From: Beijerinckiaceae bacterium
GTDB taxonomy: Bacteria; Pseudomonadota; Alphaproteobacteria; Rhizobiales; Beijerinckiaceae
Assembly: GCA_009773635.1 (NCBI GenBank)
Contig: WSYC01000015.1
Span: 47,869-111,868 of the forward strand
DNA: 64,000 nucleotides
Direction: 5' to 3'
Notes under the pieces: generated by a model
Database searches by the model: none
Told to the model about the DNA's origin: nothing
The model's input: the letters and a program-made list of their open reading frames with translations, nothing else
In this document: positions 1-8,985 of the stretch, one piece after another
Layout: each line of letters begins with the position of its first letter
Numbering within the stretch: the first letter of the stretch is position 1
Made by a program: the position numbers and the translations under genes

Positions 1-1696
1 CGATCGGATGATGGAAGGGCGTGAATCTCGTAGAAACGACCCAATCGGAATGACGCATACACATCATTATTTCACACACAGAAATCTTTACGCCATATCT
101 GCTTTAATCAATTCATTTGGTGATGACGAAGTTGCATCCATATTAAAGATGACTGTCTTGGATTGCTTTTCTGTACTCACAAAAATGTCGAGATTTAGAG
201 CTCCCGCTTGGTTCGACAAGTCGACTGGACCTATGAAAGGGTGGACGGCAGGAACGCTTTATGTGCCGTCCCTTCAGGGGGAGCAGAATGTATTTAATGC
301 ATTTCTTGAAAAATCTAAAATGATAGTGCGTGCGCACAATCCTAAAATTTCACGCCAGTGTATTTCAACGGGTCACAGCGGAAGAATGCTATTGGCTGAT
401 AACAGCATTGATTACATATTTCTCGACCCGCCGTTTGGGGCGAACATTAGCTACTCAGAACTAAATTACATATGGGAGAGCTGGCTGGGTGTTTCCACAA
501 ATATCGCAGATGAAGCAGTAGAGAACACTTCTCACGGAAAAACATTGCACGATTATCGTGCTTTGATGTCGGCATGTTTTCGAGAGGCCTATCGAATATT
601 GAAGCCAGGCCGCTGGATGACTGTGGAATTTTCGAATACTAAGGCATCAGTCTGGAATGCAATTCAGATTGCATTGCAGGAGGCGGGATTCGTTGTCGCT
701 AATATTTCTGCGCTCGATAAGAAGCAAGGCAGCTTCAAGGCAGTTACGACGACAACCGCCGTAAAGCAAGATCTTGTCATTTCGGCCTATAAGCCTAACG
801 GAGGCCTAGAGGAGAGATTTGCTAGCTCAGGAGGGAATGAGCAGTCTGTTTGGGATTTTGTGAGAACGCATCTTTCCTATCTCCCATCGGTAAAGATGAA
901 GTCCGGCGTCTTAGAGTTCATCGCAGAAAGAGATCCAAGAATTATCTTCGACAGGATGATTGCGTGGTTCGTTAGGCACAACGTTGCTGTGCCAATCTCC
1001 AGCCAGGAATTCCAAGATGGGTTACGCAGTCGCTTTCCTGGCCGCGATGGCATGGTGTTCCTGCCCGAACAGGTTACCGAGTACGACCGCAAGCGCGCGC
1101 AAGTTGCTCAGGCGCCGCAGATGGAGATGTTCGTCGCCGACGAGCGCAGCGCCATCGACTGGCTGACCGATTTCCTGCGCAAGCGCCCCTCGACCTATCA
1201 GGAACTGCACCCTGACTTTATGACGCAGCTTGGGGCGGGCTGGAAGAAGCATGAAACCCGCCCCGAACTCTCTGAGCTGCTGGAGGATAATTTCCTGCGC
1301 TATGACGCATCCGGCGACGTGCCGAGCCAGATCCACAACTACCTGTCGACGAACTTCCACGATCTTCGGAACCTCGAAAAATCCGACCCACGATTGAAGG
1401 CGAAGGCCAAGGATCGCTGGTTCGTGCCCGATCCGAACAAGGCACAGGATCTGGAGAAGAAGCGTGAAAAAGCGCTGCTGAAGGAATTTGAAGCCTACCG
1501 CGATGCGCCGGGACGACGCCTGAAAGAGTTCCGGCTCGAAGTGTTGCGTGCGGGCTTCCGATCCGCGTGGGCCGCGAAAGACTTCAAGACGATCATCTCG
1601 ATTGCCCAGAAGGTGCCGGAAGAGGCGCTGCAGGAAGATGAGAAGCTGCTGTTCTGGTACGACAGCGCGCTCACACGCATGGAGGCCAATGCGTGA
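1..1696 (+). CDS. pglX: BREX DNA methyltransferase PglX (type-3, PglXI-like), 5' truncated by window edge
   Basis: Adenine-specific DNA methyltransferase that would mark host DNA in a BREX phage-defence system. The frame is open from base 2, so the true start lies upstream; about 564 residues are visible. The motif IV signature FLDPPFG is at about 420-440, followed by an aromatic-rich SYSELNYIWESWLG stretch as in COG1743-type methylases. The C-terminal half (from about 1000) is charged and helical. The stop TGA overlaps the GTG of the helicase by 4 bases. The first 1000 bases are clearly AT-richer than the rest. Assignment to type 3 rests on gene order (methylase, SNF2 helicase, PglZ, BrxA); brxF and brxC are expected off-window. 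A different PglZ-linked methylase subtype is possible. Confidence 0.8.
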   Translation, partial: DRMMEGRESRRNDPIGMTHTHHYFTHRNLYAISALINSFGDDEVASILKMTVLDCFSVLTKMSRFRAPAWFDKSTGPMKGWTAGTLYVPSLQGEQNVFNAFLEKSKMIVRAHNPKISRQCISTGHSGRMLLADNSIDYIFLDPPFGANISYSELNYIWESWLGVSTNIADEAVENTSHGKTLHDYRALMSACFREAYRILKPGRWMTVEFSNTKASVWNAIQIALQEAGFVVANISALDKKQGSFKAVTTTTAVKQDLVISAYKPNGGLEERFASSGGNEQSVWDFVRTHLSYLPSVKMKSGVLEFIAERDPRIIFDRMIAWFVRHNVAVPISSQEFQDGLRSRFPGRDGMVFLPEQVTEYDRKRAQVAQAPQMEMFVADERSAIDWLTDFLRKRPSTYQELHPDFMTQLGAGWKKHETRPELSELLEDNFLRYDASGDVPSQIHNYLSTNFHDLRNLEKSDPRLKAKAKDRWFVPDPNKAQDLEKKREKALLKEFEAYRDAPGRRLKEFRLEVLRAGFRSAWAAKDFKTIISIAQKVPEEALQEDEKLLFWYDSALTRMEANA

Positions 1697-4506
1697 CACA
1701 GGCGGGCGGTGGATATGGCATCGGCGAGTGGTGCTGGCATGCACGGCATGCCGCGCCTTGCCGTGTCGTGGACCGTCAGGATGTCTGGGGCGAGACCGCC
1801 TATCGCGTCTGGCTGCCTGCCAAGGATGCCGTCGTGCGGGCGCGAGGGAAGGACCTTTCACCGTTGGACGAGGTTCGGCCCACGGTCGATCAGATCCTGC
1901 ATACGGCGGCGGCGGCGAAGCTGCTCGACGCGCTCGAAGACAATCTGTTGCTGGCGCCGATCCAATCGAGCGTCGTGCCGCTGCCGCATCAGCTCTATGC
2001 GCTGAACCGGGCGATGAGCCGCGACCGGATCCGCTACCTGCTGGCGGATGAGGTCGGGCTCGGCAAGACCATCGAAGCCGGTCTCATCCTGCGCGAACTC
2101 AAGCTGCGCGGCATGGCCAAGCGGATCCTCGTGGTCGCACCAAAGGGGCTCGTGCGACAGTGGCAGGCCGAGATGCGGCTCCATTTCGGAGAGACGCTGC
2201 AGTACATCGAGCCGGCAGAGCTTTCCGCCTTCCGCCAGTGGCGGAATGACGAGGAAAACCTCTGGCGGCTGCATGATCAAGTGATCTGCTCGCTCGATTC
2301 CGTGAAGCCGATGGAGGCGCGTCGGGGCTGGAGCTTGGAGCAGCTCAGCACCTACAATCGAGAACGCTTCGAGGATCTGATTTCGGCATCCTGGGATCTC
2401 GTCATCATCGACGAGGCACACCGCATGGGCGGGAGCACGGACCAGGTCGCGCGCTACAAGCTGGGCGCGGCGCTTGCTGAAGCAGCACCCTACCTGCTTC
2501 TGCTGTCAGCAACGCCCCATCAGGGGAAGACCGACCAATTCATGCGGCTGATGCAGTTGGTCGACCGGGATTCCTTTCCCGATGAAAGCAGCGTGACCAG
2601 CGAGCGCGTGCGCCCCTTCGTCGTCAGAACCGAGAAGCGTGTCGCGATCGACGCCGAAGGCAAGCCTCTCTTCAAGCCCCGCATGACGCGCCTTCATCCG
2701 GTCGCCTGGCTCGATCGTCACGCGGCTCAGCAGCAGCTTTACGAGGCGGTCACCGACTATGTGCGCCACGGCTACAATCAGGCCATGGCCGCGAAGCAGC
2801 GGCATATCGGGTTCCTCATGATCCTGATGCAGCGGCTGGTGACATCCAGTACGGCCGCCATTCGTGTCACGCTCGAAAAACGCCAGGCTCTGCTGGACAA
2901 GCCGCCGGCCCAGCCATCGCTGTTCGACACCGCCGATGTCGACGAATGGGCGGATCTCGACGGCCAGACGCAGGTGGACATCGCCGTCCAGGCCAAAGGC
3001 TGGGAGATGGAGAAGGCGGAAGTCGACACGCTGCTGAGGCTCGCCCGGTCCACCGAAGCGCAGGGAACAGACGCGAAAGCCGAAGCGCTGCTGGAGCTGA
3101 TCTACAAGCTCCAGCAGGAAGAGAACGATCCGGAGTTGAAGGTCCTCGTGTTCACCGAGTTCGTGCCGACACAGGCGATGCTTGTTGAATTCCTGGAGAG
3201 CCGGGGCTTCTCGATCGCGACACTCAACGGCAGCATGGATCTCGACGCCCGTAGCCGCGCCCAGAAGGCATTCGCGCAAACGGTGCGCATCCTGATTTCG
3301 ACCGATGCCGGTGGCGAAGGTCTGAACCTTCAGTTCTGCCACGTCATCGTCAATTTCGACATGCCATGGAACCCGATGCGGGTCGAACAACGCATCGGCC
3401 GCGTCGACCGTATCGGGCAGCCTCATGTCGTCCGCGCGATCAACTTCGTGCTCGAAGATACGGTCGAGCACCGCGTTCGCGAGGTGCTGGAGACCAAGCT
3501 TGCGATCATCGCCGAGGAGTTCGGCGTCGACAAAGCCGCCGATGTGATGGATTCCGTCGAGGCGGAGCCGCTGTTCGACGAACTGTTCGTCCAGGGATTG
3601 CAGAATCCCGACGCCATCGAAGCCAAATGCGATGCCGTGGTATCGCAGCTTCGGTCAACGATCGCGGAAAGCCGCAAGAGCAGCGATCTCCTTGCTGATG
3701 GTCACGACCTTGATGCCGACGATGCGCGGAAATGGCGGGATCATCCAGCGCAATTCTGGCTTGAGCGGGCGATCACGACCGGACTGCCATCGAGGGGCGG
3801 TGAAGCGACCAAGGATGGCCATGCATGGCGGGTTCGCTGGGGCGATGGTAGCGAGACGGCCTCGGTTTGCTTTGACGCGCGCACCGCCGAAGGCAATCCG
3901 GCGATCGAGTGGGTAACCCTTGAGGATCCCCGAGCTCGCGCACTGATCAGCGACCTGCCGCGCTGCGTGGCAGGCCAGCCCATGCCGATCGTTCGGATCG
4001 CCGGACTGCCTGAAAGCGTCCGTGGGGTCTGGTCGTTATGGGAGGTCAGCTTGTCTGCAGACGATTTCAGTCGGCGACGCTTCATGCCCGTGTTCATAAA
4101 CGATGAGGGGCGCACGTTTTTGCCGACAGCCAAGCGCATCTGGGATCTGCTGCTCACCGAACAGGTGACGTTGGTCGGACCGCCAGCGATCTCGGATGTG
4201 GCGGCTTGGTTCGAAAAATCGAGCAGCGCTGCCATGGTCCAAGGCGAGCGCATATTCTCCGATCTGGCCGGAGCGCACAAAACCCGCATTCAGGAAGAAC
4301 GCGAGCGCGCCCAATACGCTTATGAAGCCCGGCATCAAGCCGTTGGCCGCATCGGCCTTCAGAATGTGAGAGAGCATCGTCGAAAGCGCCTTCAGTTGGA
4401 CCACGACATCCGCATGGCGCAGCTTGATGCCTCCGAGGCCTACGCTCCCGATCTCAATGCCATCCTGGTATTGCGCATCGGGGAGATTTCGGCAGGTGCA
4501 TCATGA
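1693..4506 (+). CDS. brxHII: BREX SNF2/DEAD-type helicase BrxHII
   Basis: A 937-residue superfamily-2 DNA helicase/translocase of the SNF2 type, the BREX type-3 BrxHII position. Walker A is DEVGLGKTIEAG at about residue 120, the DEAH box IIDEAHRMG at about 236, motif III LLSATPHQG at about 272, and the second RecA lobe carries STDAGGEGLNL (about 537) and motif VI RIGRVDRIGQ (about 570). The last 300 residues form a family-specific tail. The GTG start overlaps the pglX stop (GTGA) and the stop overlaps pglZ (ATGA), so translation is coupled. It probably acts with PglX and PglZ in recognising or blocking unmodified phage DNA; the mechanism is not shown by the sequence. Confidence 0.87.
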   Translation: MTQAGGGYGIGEWCWHARHAAPCRVVDRQDVWGETAYRVWLPAKDAVVRARGKDLSPLDEVRPTVDQILHTAAAAKLLDALEDNLLLAPIQSSVVPLPHQLYALNRAMSRDRIRYLLADEVGLGKTIEAGLILRELKLRGMAKRILVVAPKGLVRQWQAEMRLHFGETLQYIEPAELSAFRQWRNDEENLWRLHDQVICSLDSVKPMEARRGWSLEQLSTYNRERFEDLISASWDLVIIDEAHRMGGSTDQVARYKLGAALAEAAPYLLLLSATPHQGKTDQFMRLMQLVDRDSFPDESSVTSERVRPFVVRTEKRVAIDAEGKPLFKPRMTRLHPVAWLDRHAAQQQLYEAVTDYVRHGYNQAMAAKQRHIGFLMILMQRLVTSSTAAIRVTLEKRQALLDKPPAQPSLFDTADVDEWADLDGQTQVDIAVQAKGWEMEKAEVDTLLRLARSTEAQGTDAKAEALLELIYKLQQEENDPELKVLVFTEFVPTQAMLVEFLESRGFSIATLNGSMDLDARSRAQKAFAQTVRILISTDAGGEGLNLQFCHVIVNFDMPWNPMRVEQRIGRVDRIGQPHVVRAINFVLEDTVEHRVREVLETKLAIIAEEFGVDKAADVMDSVEAEPLFDELFVQGLQNPDAIEAKCDAVVSQLRSTIAESRKSSDLLADGHDLDADDARKWRDHPAQFWLERAITTGLPSRGGEATKDGHAWRVRWGDGSETASVCFDARTAEGNPAIEWVTLEDPRARALISDLPRCVAGQPMPIVRIAGLPESVRGVWSLWEVSLSADDFSRRRFMPVFINDEGRTFLPTAKRIWDLLLTEQVTLVGPPAISDVAAWFEKSSSAAMVQGERIFSDLAGAHKTRIQEERERAQYAYEARHQAVGRIGLQNVREHRRKRLQLDHDIRMAQLDASEAYAPDLNAILVLRIGEISAGAS

Positions 4507-6497
4507 GCGCCTGGATTGATAGGATCGTGCACGATTTTCCTGTCGACTTGTCCCACTTCTGGATTGCATGCGATCCGGACGATCTTCTCTTGGACGAACG
4601 GATGCTGCTGAGCCTTCGAGAGCGGGGCTTCGAAGTCATGCCTTTTGAGGATTCTATAGCCTTTCGAACAGAGTACGAAGAGCGCTATCGAGCAGCGTGG
4701 GACCGGGGAAAGGATGGATCTGCCAAAGCGCTGATCTTGCAGCTCCATGGCAGCGATGTGAACGTGTTACCTTGGGACTACATTCGCGATGGGCGACAGG
4801 TCCGTTTGGGCTTGGCAGACCTGTTTCCCAAGCTCAGTTATAGTGTGATCCGACGAATTGGCTCCGAATACCACGAGGCGCTGTTTGCAGCCCACAATCG
4901 GCATGGGACACACCCTTTAGGTGAGAGTGCCACCAAAGATTTCATCCTTACGCACATCTTCCGCATCAGCCCATATTTGCTCAACCGCCCCGAAGATTTC
5001 TGGCGAGAAGTCTTACGCCTGCACTACCGCGGATCTGGCCTGCCGGATCTCCTCGCGGATCATGTATCTGCAATTCTGAGCGAAACCACGCTTGTAGATC
5101 TTCCGGTTGCCGAGTTGCTCTCTTCGAAGAGCTACATGGTGCGTGTCGTGCAAGATGCCTGGGAGCGCTTTCTGGGGCAGTACGGCGTCCACAGCTCTCG
5201 AAGCTCGGATGCAGAGCCGACAGAGGCGTTTCGCGCAATTGCTATTCCGTTTGAGCATCCGGATGTCCGGATGATCGTGGACACGATGTTTCTTGAGGCA
5301 ACACTCCAGCCGGTAACCATCAAAGGCTCTCCCATTGGCATCCCGGATTGGGCCAAGGTGGGGCTCATCAGTGATCCCAATGCGCTTGCCGATCTCGTCC
5401 GTGATGGCGTGACGAGGATTTCCGGGGAGCTGCCTGGCATAGATTCTTCGCATCGTGACTGGGGCGATCTCGCGCGCCGATTGGGCGAGGTGATCTTCAG
5501 GTTCCATAGCTTGAACGCGAGCCTCGCAGATACCGTATTGAAACAAGTCCGGCAGTTGCAACATGAAGCAGATGAACGACTAAAAGCATGGATTTTGAAG
5601 CATTTCGCTGATCTGCCGTCCCTGCCTGCCGCGAAAGCGCCAGTCATGGTTCACCATGTGCCAAGGTTTCTCGCGCTACGCCGCAGCGCTGGCGAGGATC
5701 GCATTGCACTTCTTGTGTTCGATGGCCTCGCGATGGATCAGTGGATCCAGATCCGTGAGTATCTCACGGAGCGCGTTCCGGGATTTGCAGTAGAAGACGG
5801 TGCTTGCTTCGCCTGGCTTCCAACTCTCACATCGGTCTCCCGGCAGGCGCTTTTTTCCGGTTTGAAGCCACGAGAATTCGCGGGCTCCATCTCGACGACG
5901 TCTCAAGAGCCGTTGCTGTGGGAACGGTTCTGGCAGGAAAATGGTCTACGCAAGCCGGAGATCTACTATCAGAAGAGCCTCAAGCGGAATGCTCAACTGA
6001 CTGAGTTGGAAGACGCTATTTCCCACCCGGCCACGAAGGTCGCCGGAATAGTCGTCGATATGGTCGACGAAATCGTCCACGGCGCGATGTTGGGCAAGCG
6101 AGGTATTGCCGGGCAGATCAGCGCTTGGTGCGACACCGGGTTCGTTGAGGAGCTATTCCTGATGCTCGCAAGGCACGGGTATCAGATCTACCTCACCGCT
6201 GACCACGGAAATGTCGAAGCGGAAGGGATTGGTCGGCTCAACCAAGGAGTTGTTTCGGAAGTAAGAGGTGAGAGGGTGCGGACATATCGCAGTGATGCCC
6301 TCGCTGAATCAGTGCCCGAGGGAATTGACGGCTTTCGTTTCGATATCGCTGGACTACCGTCCGACTTCTTGCCGCTATACGCCGGCACCCGGGGAGCATT
6401 CGTTCCGAAGGGAGACCAGATCGTCGCGCACGGTGGAATCTCCGTAGAGGAAGCGATCGTTCCATTCGTAAAAATAACAATCAAGAGATCTACTTGA
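4503..6497 (+). CDS. pglZ: BREX alkaline-phosphatase-fold protein PglZ
   Basis: A 664-residue PglZ, the signature protein of BREX systems, with an alkaline-phosphatase superfamily domain in its C-terminal half. The metal-binding Asp motif LLVFDGLAMDQW is at about residue 403, a Thr/Ser-rich nucleophile segment LPTLTSVSR at about 440, and the second metal site TADHGNVE at about 565. The N-terminal 380 residues are helical and less conserved. The ATG overlaps the helicase stop and the TGA overlaps brxA. Base composition is more AT-rich than the helicase gene, which supports a mosaic origin of the operon. PglZ is required for BREX activity in known systems; its exact reaction is unsettled. Confidence 0.88.
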   Translation: MSAWIDRIVHDFPVDLSHFWIACDPDDLLLDERMLLSLRERGFEVMPFEDSIAFRTEYEERYRAAWDRGKDGSAKALILQLHGSDVNVLPWDYIRDGRQVRLGLADLFPKLSYSVIRRIGSEYHEALFAAHNRHGTHPLGESATKDFILTHIFRISPYLLNRPEDFWREVLRLHYRGSGLPDLLADHVSAILSETTLVDLPVAELLSSKSYMVRVVQDAWERFLGQYGVHSSRSSDAEPTEAFRAIAIPFEHPDVRMIVDTMFLEATLQPVTIKGSPIGIPDWAKVGLISDPNALADLVRDGVTRISGELPGIDSSHRDWGDLARRLGEVIFRFHSLNASLADTVLKQVRQLQHEADERLKAWILKHFADLPSLPAAKAPVMVHHVPRFLALRRSAGEDRIALLVFDGLAMDQWIQIREYLTERVPGFAVEDGACFAWLPTLTSVSRQALFSGLKPREFAGSISTTSQEPLLWERFWQENGLRKPEIYYQKSLKRNAQLTELEDAISHPATKVAGIVVDMVDEIVHGAMLGKRGIAGQISAWCDTGFVEELFLMLARHGYQIYLTADHGNVEAEGIGRLNQGVVSEVRGERVRTYRSDALAESVPEGIDGFRFDIAGLPSDFLPLYAGTRGAFVPKGDQIVAHGGISVEEAIVPFVKITIKRST

Positions 6498-7216
6498 TGA
6501 AGTCGCCTGCACCTCAGATCGGATTTGACCGTTTCATCAAACTGGAATGGGCGGAAGCTGCGCTTCGCGTGAGGGCTGGCGTTTCAAATCTTGATGATCT
6601 TGCCAAAATTCTAGACGCATCTCACCCCGGTACTGCTGCGAAGAAAAAGACACGAACGGTGCTGAATCGGCTGTGGCTGGAGCCGCTGCGTTCAGACTTA
6701 GTCGAGTTCGCGGATCGCGGGGCCAAAATTTATCGGGATGGGCCGGATATCTCTGTTCCTGCCATGACTTGGGGGATGGCGTTGGCCACTTATCCATTTT
6801 TTGGGAAAGTGGCAGAGATAGTTGGCAGGCTCACCGCTCTGCAAGGCGAATGCACCTCCGCTGAAATCCACAGAAGAATGGCTGAAATCTATGGAGAACG
6901 CGAGGGAACGCGCCGCATGACGAACATGGTCCTTCAATCTCAAGCCAGTTGGGGTGCCATCGAGAGACTTGAGAATGGCAAAAGGATTATCCGCAAGAAA
7001 TCAATCGATCTCCATGGCTCACCAGTCGCCGCTTGGCTGGCAGAAGCATGCTTGAGATACGCTGGTCGCAGCCTGCCAGTGGCAAGCCTCGACTCAAACC
7101 CAATGATATACCCGTTCGCGCTGGGAGGCTCCATCTCGTACCTTCTCTCGAAATCGTCCACCGTCGAGATGCGCGTCGACGGCACAGGTAATCAGGTTAT
7201 TGGTCTGTCGAGTTGA
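6494..7216 (+). CDS. brxA: BREX protein BrxA (DUF1819 family)
   Basis: A 240-residue protein at the end of the operon, matching the position and style of BrxA, a small helical DNA-binding protein of BREX systems. The central segment around residues 95-150 has the family's look: YPFFGKVAEIVGRL, then a segment with winged-helix character ending in SQASWGAIERLENGKR. The start ATG overlaps the pglZ stop (ATGA). The C-terminus looks natural, and its last 20 bases overlap, tail to tail, the end of the prophage lipoprotein gene on the other strand. Assignment is from order and recalled family resemblance, not from a search. Confidence 0.72.
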   Translation: MMKSPAPQIGFDRFIKLEWAEAALRVRAGVSNLDDLAKILDASHPGTAAKKKTRTVLNRLWLEPLRSDLVEFADRGAKIYRDGPDISVPAMTWGMALATYPFFGKVAEIVGRLTALQGECTSAEIHRRMAEIYGEREGTRRMTNMVLQSQASWGAIERLENGKRIIRKKSIDLHGSPVAAWLAEACLRYAGRSLPVASLDSNPMIYPFALGGSISYLLSKSSTVEMRVDGTGNQVIGLSS

Positions 7217-7496
7217 CCTTTCTATCCGACAACTTCTCATGCGAGTTCATTTTCGCGCTACGAGCCCGCGCCTGATCGCGCAGCCGGGCATAGTCCAGCA
7301 TCGCCTGTTCCAGCGCCGCGCCGGGTGGCAGGCGCTGGATTTCATCGGCAAGCCGCGCCTGGAAGGCGCGGTCATAAGCCGCGACCGGCGGGCAGACGAC
7401 GGACGGCCTAGAAGGTGCCGTCGCGCAGGCGGTCAGCGAGAGCGTCGCGATCACGAGGAGCGGAAGCGCCCGCTTCGAGCATCCGGTCCTTGGCAT
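7197..7496 (-). CDS. Outer-membrane spanin-like lipoprotein (Rz1 analogue)
   Basis: A 99-residue prolipoprotein. The signal peptide has a charged start and hydrophobic core, then the lipobox LTAC with the lipidated Cys at about residue 24, followed by a short periplasmic part with a helical stretch. The ATG at 7496 is preferred over 7505 because AAGG lies 9 bases upstream of it. The 5' part overlaps the membrane protein gene 7408-7641 in another frame, as in Rz/Rz1 pairs, so it probably joins that protein to span the periplasm during lysis. The last residues (after about 85) overlap brxA and look unlike the rest, which suggests that an element boundary changed the C-terminus. Confidence 0.68.
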   Translation of the reverse strand: MPRTGCSKRALPLLVIATLSLTACATAPSRPSVVCPPVAAYDRAFQARLADEIQRLPPGAALEQAMLDYARLRDQARARSAKMNSHEKLSDRKVNSTDQ

Positions 7497-7641
7497 TGGA
7501 AGCATCCTTCTGGGATTTGAGTTCGGCCTCTCGGGCTTTCGCCGCCTCGGCGGCGGCGCCTGCCTTTCGGCCAGCGACGAAGATCGTCGCGGTGGCGACG
7601 ACCACCGCGACGATGAGGGCCAGGGCGAACCAGCCGGTCAC
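7408..7641 (-). CDS. Inner-membrane spanin-like protein (Rz analogue)
   Basis: A 77-residue protein starting at GTG 7641, which overlaps the stop of the preceding gene (GTGA). One transmembrane helix (about residues 3-23, GWFALALIVAVVVATATIFV) is followed by an Ala/Lys/Glu-rich stretch with coiled-coil character. Topology, size and position in the lysis cassette, together with the lipoprotein gene nested in its 3' part, fit an inner-membrane spanin. No sequence match to a named spanin can be claimed. Confidence 0.65.
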   Translation of the reverse strand: MTGWFALALIVAVVVATATIFVAGRKAGAAAEAAKAREAELKSQKDASNAKDRMLEAGASAPRDRDALADRLRDGTF

Positions 7642-7835
7642 TTGTTCGCCCCGGTGATCCCGGCCCGCAGGGTGCCGAGGCCGAGCGCGGCAAGGATCTG
7701 GGTGAGCCAGTCGGAGCCGACATCGACGCCCGGTACATCGATGCCGACGCCCTTCTCGACGACGACCACCAGCACGAGCACGGCGGCGATGATGTAGGTG
7801 CGGTAGCCCGCACCGAACTGAAGAACGGCGTTCAT
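7638..7835 (-). CDS. Small membrane protein of the lysis cassette (holin candidate)
   Basis: A 65-residue protein with one strong hydrophobic helix (about residues 12-27, YIIAAVLVLVVVVEKG) and a weaker one near residues 44-58. AAGGAGA sits 7-8 bases before the ATG. It lies between the endolysin gene and the spanin-like gene, where holins are usually found. A holin role is inferred from size, membrane character and position only. Confidence 0.62.
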   Translation of the reverse strand: MNAVLQFGAGYRTYIIAAVLVLVVVVEKGVGIDVPGVDVGSDWLTQILAALGLGTLRAGITGANK

Positions 7836-7859
7836 GGAAATCTCCTTGGTTGGGTTGGA

Positions 7860-8429
7860 TCAGGCCTCGTTGACGGAGAGGCTTCCGCTCGCAGCGAGAG
7901 GGATCGGGCGGACGTTCGCGGGCTGAGCGCGATAGGCTGGGCGGCGCACTGCGACGAGCCGGTTGCGCGACAGCCGGGTGATCGAGACGCGATCGGATTG
8001 ATTGCCGCCGAGAACGTGGAAGGCCGAGGCGTCGTTGCCGACATAGAGGCCGACATGCCCGCCGCCCTTGCGCTTGAAGACGAGCACATCGCCGAGTGCA
8101 GCCGCGCCCTTCGGAACCGAGACGCCGAAGGAGGCCCATTCGAGCGCTGCCAGATAGAGGCGCGGCGGATTGCGCTCGGGGCGGCGTTCGATGTTGGCGC
8201 GGTGGGCGACAATCGCCATGAACAGGCCGCACCACGGGATCGCGTCGTGCCGATAGACGCCGGCATAGACGAGACCGAGACCGGCAGCTTCAAGTTCCTC
8301 TTGCCAGCCGATGATCTTCGGATTGTCGGCTTCGCCCGGCGCTTCGAGCGTGCCGTATTGCTTCAGCGCTTCGATGATCATGCGCGGACCAGACTCGGCT
8401 TCGAGCCATCGGTATTGGGCAGGCAGCAT
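7860..8429 (-). CDS. TIGR02594/CHAP-like endolysin
   Basis: A 189-residue cell-wall hydrolase of the TIGR02594 (NlpC/CHAP-like) type. The catalytic Cys is in AIPWCGLFMA (about residue 67) and the His in GGGHVGLYVG (about residue 124), with GDVLVFKR between, the usual CHAP arrangement. There is no signal peptide, so it would rely on a holin for export. It would cut peptidoglycan at the end of infection. It is followed closely by the holin-like and spanin-like genes. Confidence 0.82.
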   Translation of the reverse strand: MLPAQYRWLEAESGPRMIIEALKQYGTLEAPGEADNPKIIGWQEELEAAGLGLVYAGVYRHDAIPWCGLFMAIVAHRANIERRPERNPPRLYLAALEWASFGVSVPKGAAALGDVLVFKRKGGGHVGLYVGNDASAFHVLGGNQSDRVSITRLSRNRLVAVRRPAYRAQPANVRPIPLAASGSLSVNEA

Positions 8430-8450
8430 TGCGACCTCCTGAAACGACGA

Positions 8451-8471
8451 AGCCCGCCGGAGGGGCGGGCT
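8451..8471. terminator. GC-rich hairpin between lysis genes
   Basis: Perfect 8-base stem AGCCCGCC / GGCGGGCT with a 5-base loop, in the gap between the small membrane protein gene (ends 8508) and the endolysin gene (starts 8429). There is no long U-tract, so it may be a weak terminator or an RNA-stability structure. Confidence 0.5.
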
Positions 8472-8507
8472 TTCGGTCGGGTTACGGTTGGGGTTGATGG
8501 CGGCAGA

Positions 8508-8849
8508 TCAGGCGTGTTTGCGCCCGTCCTCGTTGGCTTCGATCCGGTCGATGCGTTCCCGAAACTCGATCAGCGTCGCCTTTATCTGCGCGATGTCTGT
8601 GCGGGCTTCAGCGACGACCTTGCGGCCGGCGATGTCATTCGAGACATCCATCTTAATGGCCGTGATCTCCTTCGCATTGGCGGCAAGGGTTGCATCGATC
8701 AGCGTGAAACGCTGCGACAACCACCACGCGACGCGCACGAGAAAGACGATCAGGATCAAGAGTTCAGCGATGATCCCGCCAGCGACAAGCCAGGTGATCG
8801 TCAGAGTTTCCGGCGCGACAGTGACCGCCGCCGCAGCTATTGCAGGCAT
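8508..8849 (-). CDS. Small membrane protein with coiled-coil tail (phage)
   Basis: A 113-residue protein. One transmembrane helix spans about residues 16-40 (WLVAGGIIAELLILIVFLV), followed by a long amphipathic helix with regular Ala/Ile/Leu spacing that ends in FRERIDRIE. AAGGA lies 8 bases before the ATG at 8849, which fixes the start. It sits just downstream of the tail fibre gene, so it may be a second holin-type protein. No family is recognised with certainty. Confidence 0.65.
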   Translation of the reverse strand: MPAIAAAAVTVAPETLTITWLVAGGIIAELLILIVFLVRVAWWLSQRFTLIDATLAANAKEITAIKMDVSNDIAGRKVVAEARTDIAQIKATLIEFRERIDRIEANEDGRKHA

Positions 8850-8985
8850 GGATTCGTCCTTTGCTTTTGGGGTTGGCCATTGGTGGCCCACGGGGCGCGC
8901 TGTGTGGCGAATTCGAATGCGGCTATGCCATCCCATGCGGCGGTGTGGCTTTCGCGCCGTGTGCGCGCCTGTGGCGTAGGCTGCG

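Noticed and set aside
1..7216. DISARM or Dnd system for the left operon
   Set aside because: A PglZ protein with SNF2 helicase, methylase and a BrxA-like protein in this order fits BREX type 3; no DUF1998, PLD or sulfur-transfer genes are present.
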